64,000 bases of DNA, taken from NCBI RefSeq assembly GCF_043641665.1, contig NC_092182.1, positions 20,769,241-20,833,240 on the forward strand, written 5' to 3'. Position numbers and translations under genes: made by a program. Of the stretch, positions 50,015-61,396 are shown in pieces (within the stretch, counting starts at the first letter, position 1; the number at the start of each line of letters is the position of its first letter). The notes under the pieces were generated by a model. It saw nothing but the letters and a program-made list of their open reading frames with translations. It did no database searches and was not told where the DNA came from. This DNA is from Enoplosus armatus (Eukaryota > Chordata > Actinopteri > Centrarchiformes > Enoplosidae).

Positions 50015-53000
50015 CTATATAACCTCCCTGCTGTTCCTGATGGCACAACACAGAACCATACTGAAGATCATTCCTATGATCTGAAATCAGACACATTTTG
50101 GGACGCGTTAAAAACACAGCAAATTGCCAGTGATTGGGGTTTGTGAAGTTTAAATTCAAGGTTTTGTGCATTCTCACCATTACTCCTGCGACACCAATCC
50201 CAATGTATCCAATAATATGCAGCTTTTCATTGAAGAAGTCTGTTATTGCAGTGAGACAATCCTAAAAACAGCCACGAAGCATTCATATTGTTAATTTCAG
50301 GTACTGAACACGATACTGCTGTGAATTATTCAACACAGCAAACCGCAGTAAATATTGTAATCTTAAAACAGAGCTATACTGCCGCCATGTGGGTGAAAAG
50401 TGTTACAGCAGGCATGAGGGGTTTCACCTGGGTGTCCTCCGCAGCCTCTGCACAAAGTGTGTTAGACGTGTCGGATGTGGAGCCTCCACAACAGTTCAGC
50501 TGTGAATGCAAAGAGAATAATATTGAGACGCTGCTGCTGTTAATCGTGACAACATGTGAAGGAGGCAACTGAACAGTTGTACTCACAGTTTTGTGGTAAA
50601 TCAATGCGATCGCGGTGCCATTTGAATTGGAGACATCAGCGATGGAGCTACTGTAAAACTTTTGGACTTCCTCAACAATCTATTATTGATAAAAGATAAT
50701 AAACATTTTTATTTGTAAATATAGAAGACATATTACATTCTGATTTTTTTTTTTTAAAAACAAAACAGTGTTGTACCTGTTCCTTGTTTATGAATCCAAA
50801 CACACCAGCAGCAATCTCTGCTCCAAAGATTATCAGAAGGCAAGCAAAGAACTGCAGAACAAAAGAGGCTTGTTAATGCCTTCTACAGCAAGGGCTAACT
50901 TCCATACAAAAAGAGGTGGCTTCAGGAATTTGACCACGAAGGTAGCACTTCATTTTTATAGGTCAGTCATTTCCTAATAACGTCCTAATGCTGAGACTGA
51001 AAGCTGATTCTTGACCTTGGGAACAGCAGTCTCCTAATAATTTCTTAGGAGGTTTCCTGGGAAGAAGTCAGTGCTACTTTATTTAAAGGGGAAAATATGA
51101 ACATCACAGACAGAAAAAAACTTTTAAAACAAAGTAAATGTTTGTCCATTATTTTTAGAAACTTTACTCTCCATATTCGATCAATTGTATGCTCGCCTTC
51201 ACATTGCTTTCACCTGCTGTGTGCTGACTAAAAGACTCTCTTACACCAGCAATTAAGTGGAACGAGTTCATTGGAAGTATACCAATCAAACTCTATTGCC
51301 CCTATAATTGGTACCAAATTGCAAAGTAAATTATTTAGAAATTACAGATCTGTAAAAATAAAGCGTACCATCAAAGATTCAGAGGGATTGTGTCACATGC
51401 AGTAACTTCAAACATCAAAATACAACACTGCAGCGCATGAGCAATAATGCAGCGTGGGGCAGCACTTCAACCCACCGATGCGAGGAGACACTGAGACTCA
51501 CGTACGGCCCCGAAACAACCAAAGAACCCAACGATCATCATCAACCCTCCTGCACCGAGAAGGATGTACACAGCTGCGGAGAGAGAAGGCGGACAGATTA
51601 GGACTTTACATCGTGTTACTCTGTAGAGGCAAATCAGGAAATGAACGACCCACCCATCGTGTAACGTTCATGATGTAGGAATTTATAACCTGAACAGACC
51701 AGAAGAATCTAATGGCTGTGTGTTGGTGCTCTGTCACATGACTGCAGTTCACTGCTTCATCTGAGGATGGCAGCATGATCCAACTGCTTTCACGTCTTTG
51801 CTGAAGCAGAATTTATAAAAAGGACTGTTGTTGTGAAAAGTGTAGGTGGAAACTCCTTGAGTGGCCTAAAACCTCTGAATCGCCTCCCACAATTCAGTCT
51901 GATTATCAGCCTCCTCCTTCAGTCCGGCCGCCTGTGAATTTGAAAAGCTTTGAGTCGAGATGAAAGAAGCCTGAGACACAAAGAGAATCTCTGACTCCAA
52001 CTATCAGCGCCTTTTTTTGTTTGGCTCACTGCTTAAAATAGTGCTGCTTTGTCACTTTGCCTCCACTTGGTTTATCCGGAGTGATACATCAGTATGTTTA
52101 ATCTGTCAGATTAGTCTTCTGCTCTAGCTGTCGTCATGTCCAAATTACGTACAAGAAGTTATAAATCTCCAGAATAAAAACTGGTTTTCAGGTGCATCAG
52201 TGCTTGTTGAGACACGCCAAAAATAAACACCTGCAGTGGCCATCTGTCTGTCCCTGTCAGCGTATTGGACAAAAGAAGAGACGCTGCTGCAAAAAGCTGG
52301 AGATGTTCCCCACCTACACGTGCCTCAGAGGTACAGTCAGACTCACGATCACATCTGAATTCAAGATGATGGAGTGTTAAGAGTTCAAGGCGTCCACGTT
52401 ACTCTTTTGATGCATTAGTGTTATTTCTCATTACTCCGACTTGGTGCATTCATGGTCCTGCAGGGTAAAGCAGTAGAAAAAAAAAAAAGACGCCATCTGT
52501 CTGGTAGGAAGGCAAATGTAATTTTCAGGGTTTGCTTGCTGCAGAATTAAGACTACATCCCCCGCCATCGCCAGCTCCTGGATGTCGTCACCTCCCCGGT
52601 CTGCTCCCTTGCTCCCAGCCCTCACTACTGAGCCCGTCACACTGTAACCATATACACCGGACCGGTCCCCGAGGTCCATGCTAAGGGCCTAATCAGTGAC
52701 ACAGACAGCAGCCACAGCAGCAATTTAATTAATCCACATGGGGGGATCGCAAGCTGTTGTTTTCCTGCTGTTGAACAAAAATGGGAGGTAAAGACGAGGT
52801 GAATAGACTGCTGCGCTGACGGGGGCTGGAGGGGAGGAACACACTGCTTCAAAGCAGAGCGTCTGGGTTAGCAATGGAAAATGCAATGGGCCGAGACAGC
52901 CTCTACTGTATATATATTATCCATCACTTAACGACTTTAATATGCACCGTTTTACTGAAGCACTTCCTCTTAGTGAAACTGGAGATATCTTGCAGACAAC

Positions 53001-56000
53001 TGGCAGCTACACGTCCTCCTTGTTAATGCTGGTAGCTTGTAGCAACACATATTAGTGTAAACATCTCGCCGTCTCTTAAGTTTCTCTCTCTCTTTCTCAT
53101 GTGCATCTTTTATACGCACATAATGGCTGTTTACAGGCGGGCGCACAGAGCAACAGAGGTGACAAGATGGAAAGTGATTCACCCGCAGGGAATGCTGCCA
53201 CTTTGCCTTGTTATGGTGTCACTCTGTTGAGTCTCTTTGCTGGAGGTGAATGTCGGCAGCCGCGCTCCTCCCTTCTGCTTCGGGGGGCTCAGAGTGATGT
53301 GTACTTTGTTTCTCTGTAGGACGATCGATCCTCTGCAGGCTCTCGCAGATATTTAGATAAATTGATAACTTCATCTTTTTGACTGTTGTTGCCAATAGCA
53401 ACAAGGGCTGCTCCAGGGCAGATCAACAAGTGTGCAGGCAGTATTCCTAAATACTCCATTACAAGTAAAAGTTCTGCATTCAAACTTTTACTTAAAGTAC
53501 ATAAGTATTATGAGCAAAATGCACTAAAATGTAAGTACCCATCGCAGATTGTCCTCTTTCAGTGTTTTATTGTACATTATTGTAATATTATAACTGATGC
53601 TTTTTAATGTTGTAGCTGGTCAAGATCATAGACTGCATATAAATATATATAATCTTGTCTACAGTTCTGTATGTGCCCATTGTTGTTTATTGTTGCCGTT
53701 TCTCTTTGTGTGTATTTAATGTCTTTTGTACAGCACTTTGGTCAGTTTAAGCTGTATTTATATGTGCTCTATAATTAAACTTTACTTACTTCCTTACTAT
53801 CATATCTTTTGTATGTAAAATCTTAATCTGCAAACGTAGTGGAGTGAAAAGTACAATATCTGCTGCTGAAATGTGTAGTGAAGTACACTAAAGTACAGTA
53901 AAGTACTTTAATAAATGTGCACTTTAAAAAATGTGTGCGACAAGATGGACAAGCTCTGTGATATTTGCCTGTCAAATGAAACCAAACTGAACTAAATTTA
54001 TCTCAACTGCAGTAGTTTGCATAAACAGACAACTGTGAGAACACGTTTCAGCTCGATAACATCCTGAATAATATCTTGTACACTGTGTATGACAGCATTA
54101 ATCTCCAGTTTATATTGTGTGTTTTGTGTTTCCTGTAATGATTTTTAGGCTGTATTCTTGGCAAAGTGTCTCTATTAGGTTTTTATCATATTAAATAAAA
54201 GTAGAAATGATCCCTCCGTGCCTTTTCCCCTCACATTTGCGCGAGCTGCTGTATGAAACCCTGTTTCTCTTACAGTATCATGACTGCGAGTCTTCAGGAT
54301 AGACTCCTGTCGCCTGCCCCACCCAGCCCGCTCCTCGTGTCCTGAGGGAGGCAGCCAGTTCCATGAAAGCACAGCGGAGAGCTGATGAAGTGAAGTCACC
54401 ATTTTAGGTCATGGTCTGAACGGGAGTAACAAGAATAGGCTTCATTCTAATCATCTGCTCCTACGCAGAGCGAGAGAGAGGGCGAGAGAGAGGGAGAGAG
54501 GGCCTATTGTAGGAGGACTGCAACGCTACTACACACTGAAGGGTGTTTGTCTCGTCTACTGTACGTTTTAATCACCTACTGTGTGTTTTATTCAATAGCA
54601 ATATCAATCAAAAGCCACCTGAGGTCAAAGTGCTACGAACTTATAAGATGTTTCAGCAAAGAGGCTGAGCTGTTCGTTAATCAGTTGGAGGCTCTGCTCC
54701 ATCTGTCACTGTTTCAGCTCCCTTGATTGATCCATTTGTTTTATTCCAGTTAAAGGAAAATCGTTAATGTCTGTAAACAATTCCCTCCATAAACCCATAA
54801 ACCAGAGCACTGCCACTCATGGTGCACCGATCATTTGACGTGTCCTCTGTCACTTCCCCTCGCAGCTCACAGCGCCATCTGTCACATGAGTGTCGGGGTG
54901 GCACATCCGAGGATTCAGTAAGTGATGATTGAAACCACGAGGAAAAGAAAGTGAGTTTCTACCGGGCGTTGTGCGGAGGAAGTGATGAAACATCACAATG
55001 CATTGAGGGTAAAATGTGCCCCATTAAGCGTTCATTACTGCTCAGTAACACCTGCGGCCCCCGAGAGGGGAATCCCCCGGGAAGTTAACGAGGTTTGTTA
55101 AATTATCTTCGCAATGCACCATAAAACCTGATGTCATCAGGCTTTTTGTAAACCTAAATTAGATTTATTTTATAGCCAAAAAACGTGTGCTAATCTCCAG
55201 AAAAATGGAGTCTTTGAGCATCTTTCACAGTCTCACATCAAGCGGTCAAACTTGTTCTCTACTTTCTGGTTCTTAAATAGAGAATACATTTCAGATGCTC
55301 TGTGAGTTATAAAGTCCACATGTGACGATTCCTTCCTCATGTCATTGCTTCAAAATAGCTCAGTCTGCATTTGCATTGCTGCATGACTGAGTTATTAAAA
55401 CAGCTTCACTGAACCAAGACAATCCAACAGTTCATCACAATAAAATAAACACATTTTGGTATCTTGCTGCATATTTTATGATCTGTAGATGTGAGGTGAG
55501 GTGTGATTGGAGGCTGCACGTACCTATGAAGAAGGTGTCAGGGGCGCCGTCACCTGTCAGCAGCTCCACTGTTTCTGGGTCAAACCTGAGCCAAAGTCCC
55601 ACAGCCAGCACCAACAGGCCTGACAGCTGAGGAATGATAACTTATATAATCAATATTCATGTCATGATTGCACACCTTTTTTTTCATAATAATAATAATA
55701 ATAATAATAATATGCACACTGTCTGAACTGTCCTGTTTTTTAGGATTGAAGTGATAAACTCTCAGTGTTGTTTGTCCAGAAATCACTTCACAGTTAAACA
55801 CTGAGGCCCATCGTGTGTGTTTTTTCTGTGGGTCTTCTCTTGATTAAGATTCTGCAGGTGGCGCTCTTGTCTTTGTCTCGTCAGCAAAGTGGCTCTTGAT
55901 GCTCACAGCCCGTTTTCTTTCTTCTGTTTATTCAAAACAAACTGCTGCCAGAGAAGTTAACGCATCGCCAGGTTTTTAAAAAAGAAATCCAACAGTCTCA

Positions 56001-58290
56001 GACAAAAGAACTTTGTTCTCTGTTTAAGTCAAGATTTCACGCAATAATCTTGTTTTTAGTGGTCATATGTTGAAGTAAAGCTAACGCTGAAAAACAGAAT
56101 ATCAGGTGTGATGTGCCTGATGGGTTCGTCACAACATTAAGAGGACATCATTGTTCTCTGAGCGAGCTTGACCGGAAATAAACCAATCGATTGAAACCAG
56201 GTGTCACTCTGAGAAAGTTAATCCTTCTGACCTTCTACATGCACCTAACTGGCATTATTCGGTTTAAACTGCTAATGTTATATTTAATTAAAAGACAGAT
56301 GAAAGGTTTTAATACTCAATACACTCACATTAGTGTATATTGCTCAAAGATAATTAGTCTTGTTATTGTTATTTATAACAAAACAGTCATTTTACACAAC
56401 AAATTCAAATGTGAACAGGCTGAAAACTAAATTACGGCCCATATTTCTGTTAATCTTTATATCTGATAATGGACAAATCAGCAATGAGCTCAGAGGATCT
56501 GCTGCTGCCAGGGAACTAATACAAGAGTAAAAATGGTTGGAAAAGGAAGTGCCGAACACTTTGTAACGACAGCTCATGTTGCCATATGGACCATTAAAAA
56601 TATCATATCTAAAAGGCAGCATCGCTGCATCAATGGTCCGTCTCCCATGGTGCATTTCAGCCACAGGCTGTGCCAGCCTCACAGTGCCTTGGTGATGTAA
56701 CTCAAACTGGCATCGGCTGCTTGTTTGGCTCCGCACCCCAAAATGACAGCGTACTGTACGCCTCTTTTGGCTCCGACCACAACAGCTCTGCTTTCAGTCC
56801 CCAAACTTAAACAAAGAGGCCGCTGTCTGTTCGGGCGACACAAGTGATCGTCTTACAGAGCTCAGATCAGTCAGCCAATGCAGCCGTTTAAATCCATATA
56901 TACTGAATCATTTAGCACTAAAACATGAGCACTCAACGACGACAACTGCAAGAGTCTGTAATAACATCTAGATCTGAAACGGTTCGTCGATTAATCGATA
57001 AAGTGAATCTGCCACCGTGGTAATCTGAATTGTTTAAGTCATTTTTCAAACAGGACCTGGTTCCAGCTTGTCGTTTTGGTCGTCTTTGGGTTTTGGACTC
57101 TTTTTTCAGACAGAATTAACGATTTGAAGACGTCACGTTTGACATTTTATTGATCAAACGTTTATCAAGAAAATAACTGGCACATTAATCAATTGTTAGT
57201 TGCAGCCCTTTCTTTTACTTGTCATATATAATTCACACGAGGGAGTAAATAAACAAAATATATGTATGCAGAGCATAAAAAGATGTTGTTCTTTAGTGGT
57301 TTGCAACCTCAGGAAGAACAAGTCTGCTGGGTCGTGAGATGATTAACTGAAAGAAATACATATATTTCTGCAACACAAACACACTTTTTCAGACTATTTT
57401 CTTGGATTATTGAACTTCTTTGGGCTGCAAATATCCATGAGGGATCACAAGTAGACACAAAGTAGCTTTGTTTCAGGGGGCTACAAGCCAGAAGTTTAGG
57501 GAACCACTAAGCCATGTATCCCCATCATCTATACAGACAACAGGAAGACCTCAGGGATGATAAATCACTGCACAGAAAATCGAAAGTGAGTCCACAGGTA
57601 AGGCTGTCTGAGCTGATCTAATGTAGCATCACAGCCCAAAACAGATGAACCCTGTCTGTAGAAACACTCTCAGACCTGCAGCAGGAAAGCCACAGCACGA
57701 TGTCACATCATGAGAGCAGGGTGTGTTGGAACAGTAGCAACACACTGAGCTGCAGGCCGACCGCAGGACATTACACACTACATAAATCACACGAGTGTGG
57801 ACATTGTTAGTGGCTTACAGGCTCTCATTTGATTTACTCATTCATTATTAAACACGTTTCATAGAGAGAGGATACTTTGAGAGCTGTAATGAGGCATTAG
57901 TGCTTCATCGTGGATTTAGATGAATGTGGGAGGACTGGTAACATAGTGCGGGACTGGTTCAACAGAAGAGAGTCCGAGTAGTTTGCACCGAGCAGGTGGA
58001 CAATCTGCACGCTGAGCTCCTCAGTCCTCCGGTGCAGAACGAAACCAGGTTCATTAAAAAGCACATCTAACAGTCTCGACAGACAAACACTTTTCCACAT
58101 GCAAACAAAGCTGGACGACCATTCAAAATAAACAGCTCCAACATGTATCGGCTCCATCTTTAACAGCAAATAAAGATGACCACGCTGTTTCCGTGCACAC
58201 CGTCAGTGGGAGCGGACTTACCCAAAAGATGAAGTTGAAAAAGAACAGCAGGTATTTCACACATTTCATCCCGCCCTGCACTTTGCTCAT
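50015..58290 (-). CDS. tspan2: Tetraspanin-2
   Basis: Eight coding exons (58290-58222, 55626-55524, 51573-51476, 50851-50777, 50679-50587, 50499-50428, 50261-50178, 50080-50015) join in phase to 219 residues (human 221). Tetraspanins organise membrane microdomains; TSPAN2 is known for its role in oligodendrocytes and glia. Seen: four hydrophobic helices (about 13-36, 59-80, 91-110, 180-205) and juxtamembrane cysteines suited to palmitoylation. The large outer loop has CCG (149-151) plus Cys162 and Cys172, the minimal four-cysteine pattern. One sequon (NGT) lies where human TSPAN2 has NGT. The tail [16 protein letters not shown] is nearly identical to the TSPAN2 C-terminus. Introns 1 and 2 are long (2.6 and 4.0 kb) and repeat-bearing; the others are short. 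Lying beside tshb and sycp1 as in human supports orthology. Fish may have a and b copies. Confidence 0.95.
53428..53935 (+). mobile_element. ACTTAAGTA-type repeat, fragment 4 (longest)
   Basis: In tspan2 intron 2. Contains AAATACTCCATTACAAGTAA, TTTTACTTAAAGTACATAAG, TTTTTAATGTTGTAGCTGGT and, after unrelated sequence, GAAGTACACTAAAGTACAGT. The central 53,640-53,800 section looks like an insertion or decayed part. Confidence 0.6.
54466..54505. repeat. GA-rich low-complexity tract
   Basis: Repeated GAGAGAGAGGGCGAGAG-type units within tspan2 intron 2. Confidence 0.9.
55687..55712. repeat. (AAT)n microsatellite
   Basis: About eight AAT/TAA units just 60 bases upstream (in transcript sense) of tspan2 coding exon 2. 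Confidence 0.95.
56981..57209 (-). mobile_element. MITE-like element, copy 4, inverted
   Basis: In tspan2 intron 1. It starts GTTCGTCGATTAATCGATAA and ends GTTAGTTGCAGCCCT, the reverse complement of the GGGCTGCAACTAAC start seen in the other copies. Confidence 0.65.
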
Positions 58291-58503
58291 GATGTCACCG
58301 GATCTGTCCGACTCTGCGATCTGAAGCGCGAGGTCCTCTGAACCGCTATTATTTCGCAAATCGTCGCTTCTTGCAGTTGGACATCAACCATGCACTGATG
58401 ATGATGAAGATGATGATGACCTGCACACAGCTACATCCAAACATGCGCACAAGATGCAGGCTGGCCGGTGCACGCCGCCTCGCGCCGCCCATCCGCGAGT
58501 ATA

Positions 58504-58505
<2 letters not shown>

Positions 58506-58544
<39 letters not shown>
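58506..58544. repeat. (TG)n microsatellite near tspan2 5' end
   Basis: About 19 uninterrupted TG units roughly 215 bases upstream of the tspan2 start codon, within the likely promoter/5' UTR region. Alternating purine-pyrimidine DNA in that position can affect promoter activity and is highly length-variable. Confidence 0.95.
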
Positions 58545-58547
<3 letters not shown>

Positions 58548-59279
58548 AGGTACCCGAGGTGGGCTCCAGGGACGATCTGGGACCCCTGGGAGGGAGACTG
58601 CAGGAGGTGCCCCAACAATGTAAGGAATAGGTTAATCTCGGTACGTGATGTCACTGCTTGGGGGGTTCGCACGGTGATAATGAGGGCAAATGTTTGGCAA
58701 ATGTCATATGTCAAACATTAAATCGCCCAAACAGGAGCTCCGTTTAATCACATTTCATCCAACAAACCTCATTTGTGAAGGGAATGTATCTGTAGATATG
58801 GAAATGACCAAATTATATAACAATCTGTGTGGGTGGGAGATGTGAAACTGCTGCCATCTGTTTGCAGTCCTTATTTTTTGAGCTACTTTTGAATAAATAT
58901 AATGAATTTAAACTGTTCAGTGTACTGAGGACACCCAGAGCCCCGACAGGGACCCCTACAGGGTCTTTGTGAACCACTGTAGGACTGAGCAAGATATTTT
59001 CAACTGTACAGCAGCCAGAGAGAGGCCAGTGTCACTTTCACTTCTTACACCTCCACGACCTTTACTTTAGAAGCTGGACAAGAGTTTTTCAACTCAGTGA
59101 TCATGTATTGCTCTCAGAGACGCCTTTAAACCTGCATATCATCCTGCACCACACCGCTGATGCCAGTGTTTATTGTGGAAATATAAATGTGTGTACAGTG
59201 TGCACATTAAAACACAGTGACCTGAGATAACTGACTGACTGGCACAGTCAAAAGAGGCTGTGCCAGGGCCAATGTCTGG

Positions 59280-59304
59280 CCCCCCCCCCCCCCCCCCCCC
59301 CCCC
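59280..59304. repeat. Poly-C homopolymer
   Basis: Twenty-five consecutive C residues. The length is also a likely sequencing or assembly uncertainty. Confidence 0.95.
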
Positions 59305-59504
59305 AACTCCAGAAGACTTTGACTAGTATTGAATTCTTCTTTTTGTCTGTATTTAGTTTCAAAGCCTTCTTTACTCTGTCAGGAAGAAATCTTGTGGAGG
59401 GAAAAATGCTGAATCCTACGGAGCTCCAAAGTCCTGAAAGATTATCATTTTTTTAGGCACAGGCCTCAAGGGACGGCAAATTTTCATTTGTAGGTTAGTC
59501 CAGA

Positions 59505-59895
59505 TGATCTCAAATATCTCCTTTAACTATTGGATGGATTGCTATGAAATTTGGTTCAGACATTCATGATCCCCAGAGGATGAATCCTAAGGACTTTGGT
59601 GATCCTCTGAACTTTTTCTCTTTTTGCATTTGTGTTTTTGAATGAAATGTCTCAACAACTATTGGACTCATTGCCATGAAATTTGGTTCAGGCTTAACTT
59701 TTCATCCAGCTGCGTCTTCAGGTCAAAGTACCTGCAAAACGTTAACTAACTAACTAAAACAGTGAACGTGGTAACATTATACCTGCTAAACATCGTCACG
59801 TTAGCATTGCCAGTGTGAGCATGTTAGCACGCTGACGTTAGCATTTAGCTCAAAGCAGCCTCATGGAGCTGCTTGCACGGCTGTAGACTCTCAGT
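59505..59895 (+). repeat. Second array of the ACTATTGGATGGATTGC family plus TTAGCATG-type tail
   Basis: Two units carry ACTATTGG at 59526 and 59658, 132 bases apart, with GAAATTTGGTTCAGACATTC and ACTTTGGTGATCCTCTGAAC between. The array passes into ACCTGCTAAACATCGTCACG and GAGCATGTTAGCACGCTGAC, the usual tail of this teleost repeat. The array at 40.8 kb lacks a clear copy of this tail. Confidence 0.75.
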
Positions 59896-60582
59896 CTTGT
59901 TATCTTGTAAGAACAAAGATAATAATTTGTGTTCACAAGATATTATTTATTATCTTGTTTTGGATCTGTTGGCCTAAAAGTGCAGTATATTTAAATTGAT
60001 TAGAATATATATTAGAATTAGAATTACATATACTGAGTCTAAACAAGAAAGGTGTTTAATTGTAGAATGTAAAAAAAAAGGTTGCTAAAAACCAAAACCT
60101 CAGTGTCTTCATTGGGAGCTACAGTCCTGAGTGGCAGCGTATTCTTTAGCGTTACATGTCACAGTGAAAATCTACCTACTTGCTTTTGTATATGTATTAG
60201 TATACAAGTTGTATTTGGTATGAAGACATCATTATTTGTTCATTTCCTTAATATGTATTTGTATAATTGGACCATGTATGCATGCATGGTATTGTAGTGT
60301 TTCTTTACACACTGAATACAAGTCAGTCCCTGTGAATGAATTCGGCATTCGGAGCGTGACCAAAGCTCCTCTGTATCCTCTCTGCCGGCCTGGAGGGGGT
60401 CAGCTCGGGTTCACCCGCTCTCTGACAGTCGAGCTTCTCATGTTTGTGCTGCCTTTGTTTGCTGCACTGATGTGGGAGGGAAACAGCGACCCCCCTGTTA
60501 GTCAGCCAGAGTATCAGTGAGGATCAGTCCGGGACTGGATCATGAGACACATCACATCATGGCCCACCTCCTCTAAGTATTC

Positions 60583-60611
60583 ATAGATAGATAAATAGAT
60601 AGATAGATAGT
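60583..60611. repeat. (GATA)n tetranucleotide repeat
   Basis: About seven imperfect GATA units. Confidence 0.9.
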
Positions 60612-61367
60612 TTAAGTATCAATGAGCATTGCACCCTGTTGAATTACAAATGATTAATAGTTTCCCTGAATAGAATCACTGAACTGCATCAATGTTAACC
60701 TAATATCACTTTGGTCATCCAATCCTGTCATGAATTCAGAGCTGTAATTATCACAGTGGAGGTACACCCAAACTGAAACCATATCCTCGGGGTTTAATGG
60801 AGTCAAAATCCCATTATCCTTCCACAGCCGCCCTCTCTTCACCCTCCTCACCCTCCTCTCTGCTGTGCTTGATATGTAAATGTGGTGCAATAACGTAACC
60901 TGATCTCCATTATGGGCGCAACATGTGAGTCATCCTTATGATCAGAGGTGAAGAGGTAGACAATCTGGTGATACCAAAATTATTATCGAATTGTATACTT
61001 TTATGGACATTATAATGGACAGGCCATTACAATCAGTTAATTGGCCAAGTGTCTTTTAAATATCAAGGGGGAAAAAACGGGTTTGCAATCTGTTATGAAA
61101 TGCAGGCCCTGTAAGTCATTTATGAATTACTCTTCAGTGTCTTGTCAGTGTGTATCAACATCTGAAAACTAGGAGAGCAGCAGAGTGGAAACCTTAGAAA
61201 TGACCAGTAGACACATCAATGTCTCCATCTAGTGGACAGACAGAGAAGTGCAAATACATTCTGTTAACTTGTACAGTTTATATGAAGGAAGTTGCTTTGT
61301 TGTATACTTCCTGGATTTATGGGTATTATTGTCACTCTTCACAAACCTCATGCCTTTACAGTAAATG

Positions 61368-61396
61368 TATTATTATTATTATTATTATTATTATTA
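61368..61396. repeat. (ATT)n microsatellite
   Basis: About nine consecutive ATT units. Confidence 0.95.

Noticed and set aside
52390..52860. A GC-rich patch in tspan2 intron 2 considered as a hidden exon.
   Set aside because: It carries no frame with compatible splice sites, and the tetraspanin is complete without it.
60236..60520. A 94-codon open frame with GIRSVTKAPLYPLCRPGGGQ.
   Set aside because: No known domain and no splice partners. Considered as a stray neurotrophin or retroelement piece, but nothing supports that.
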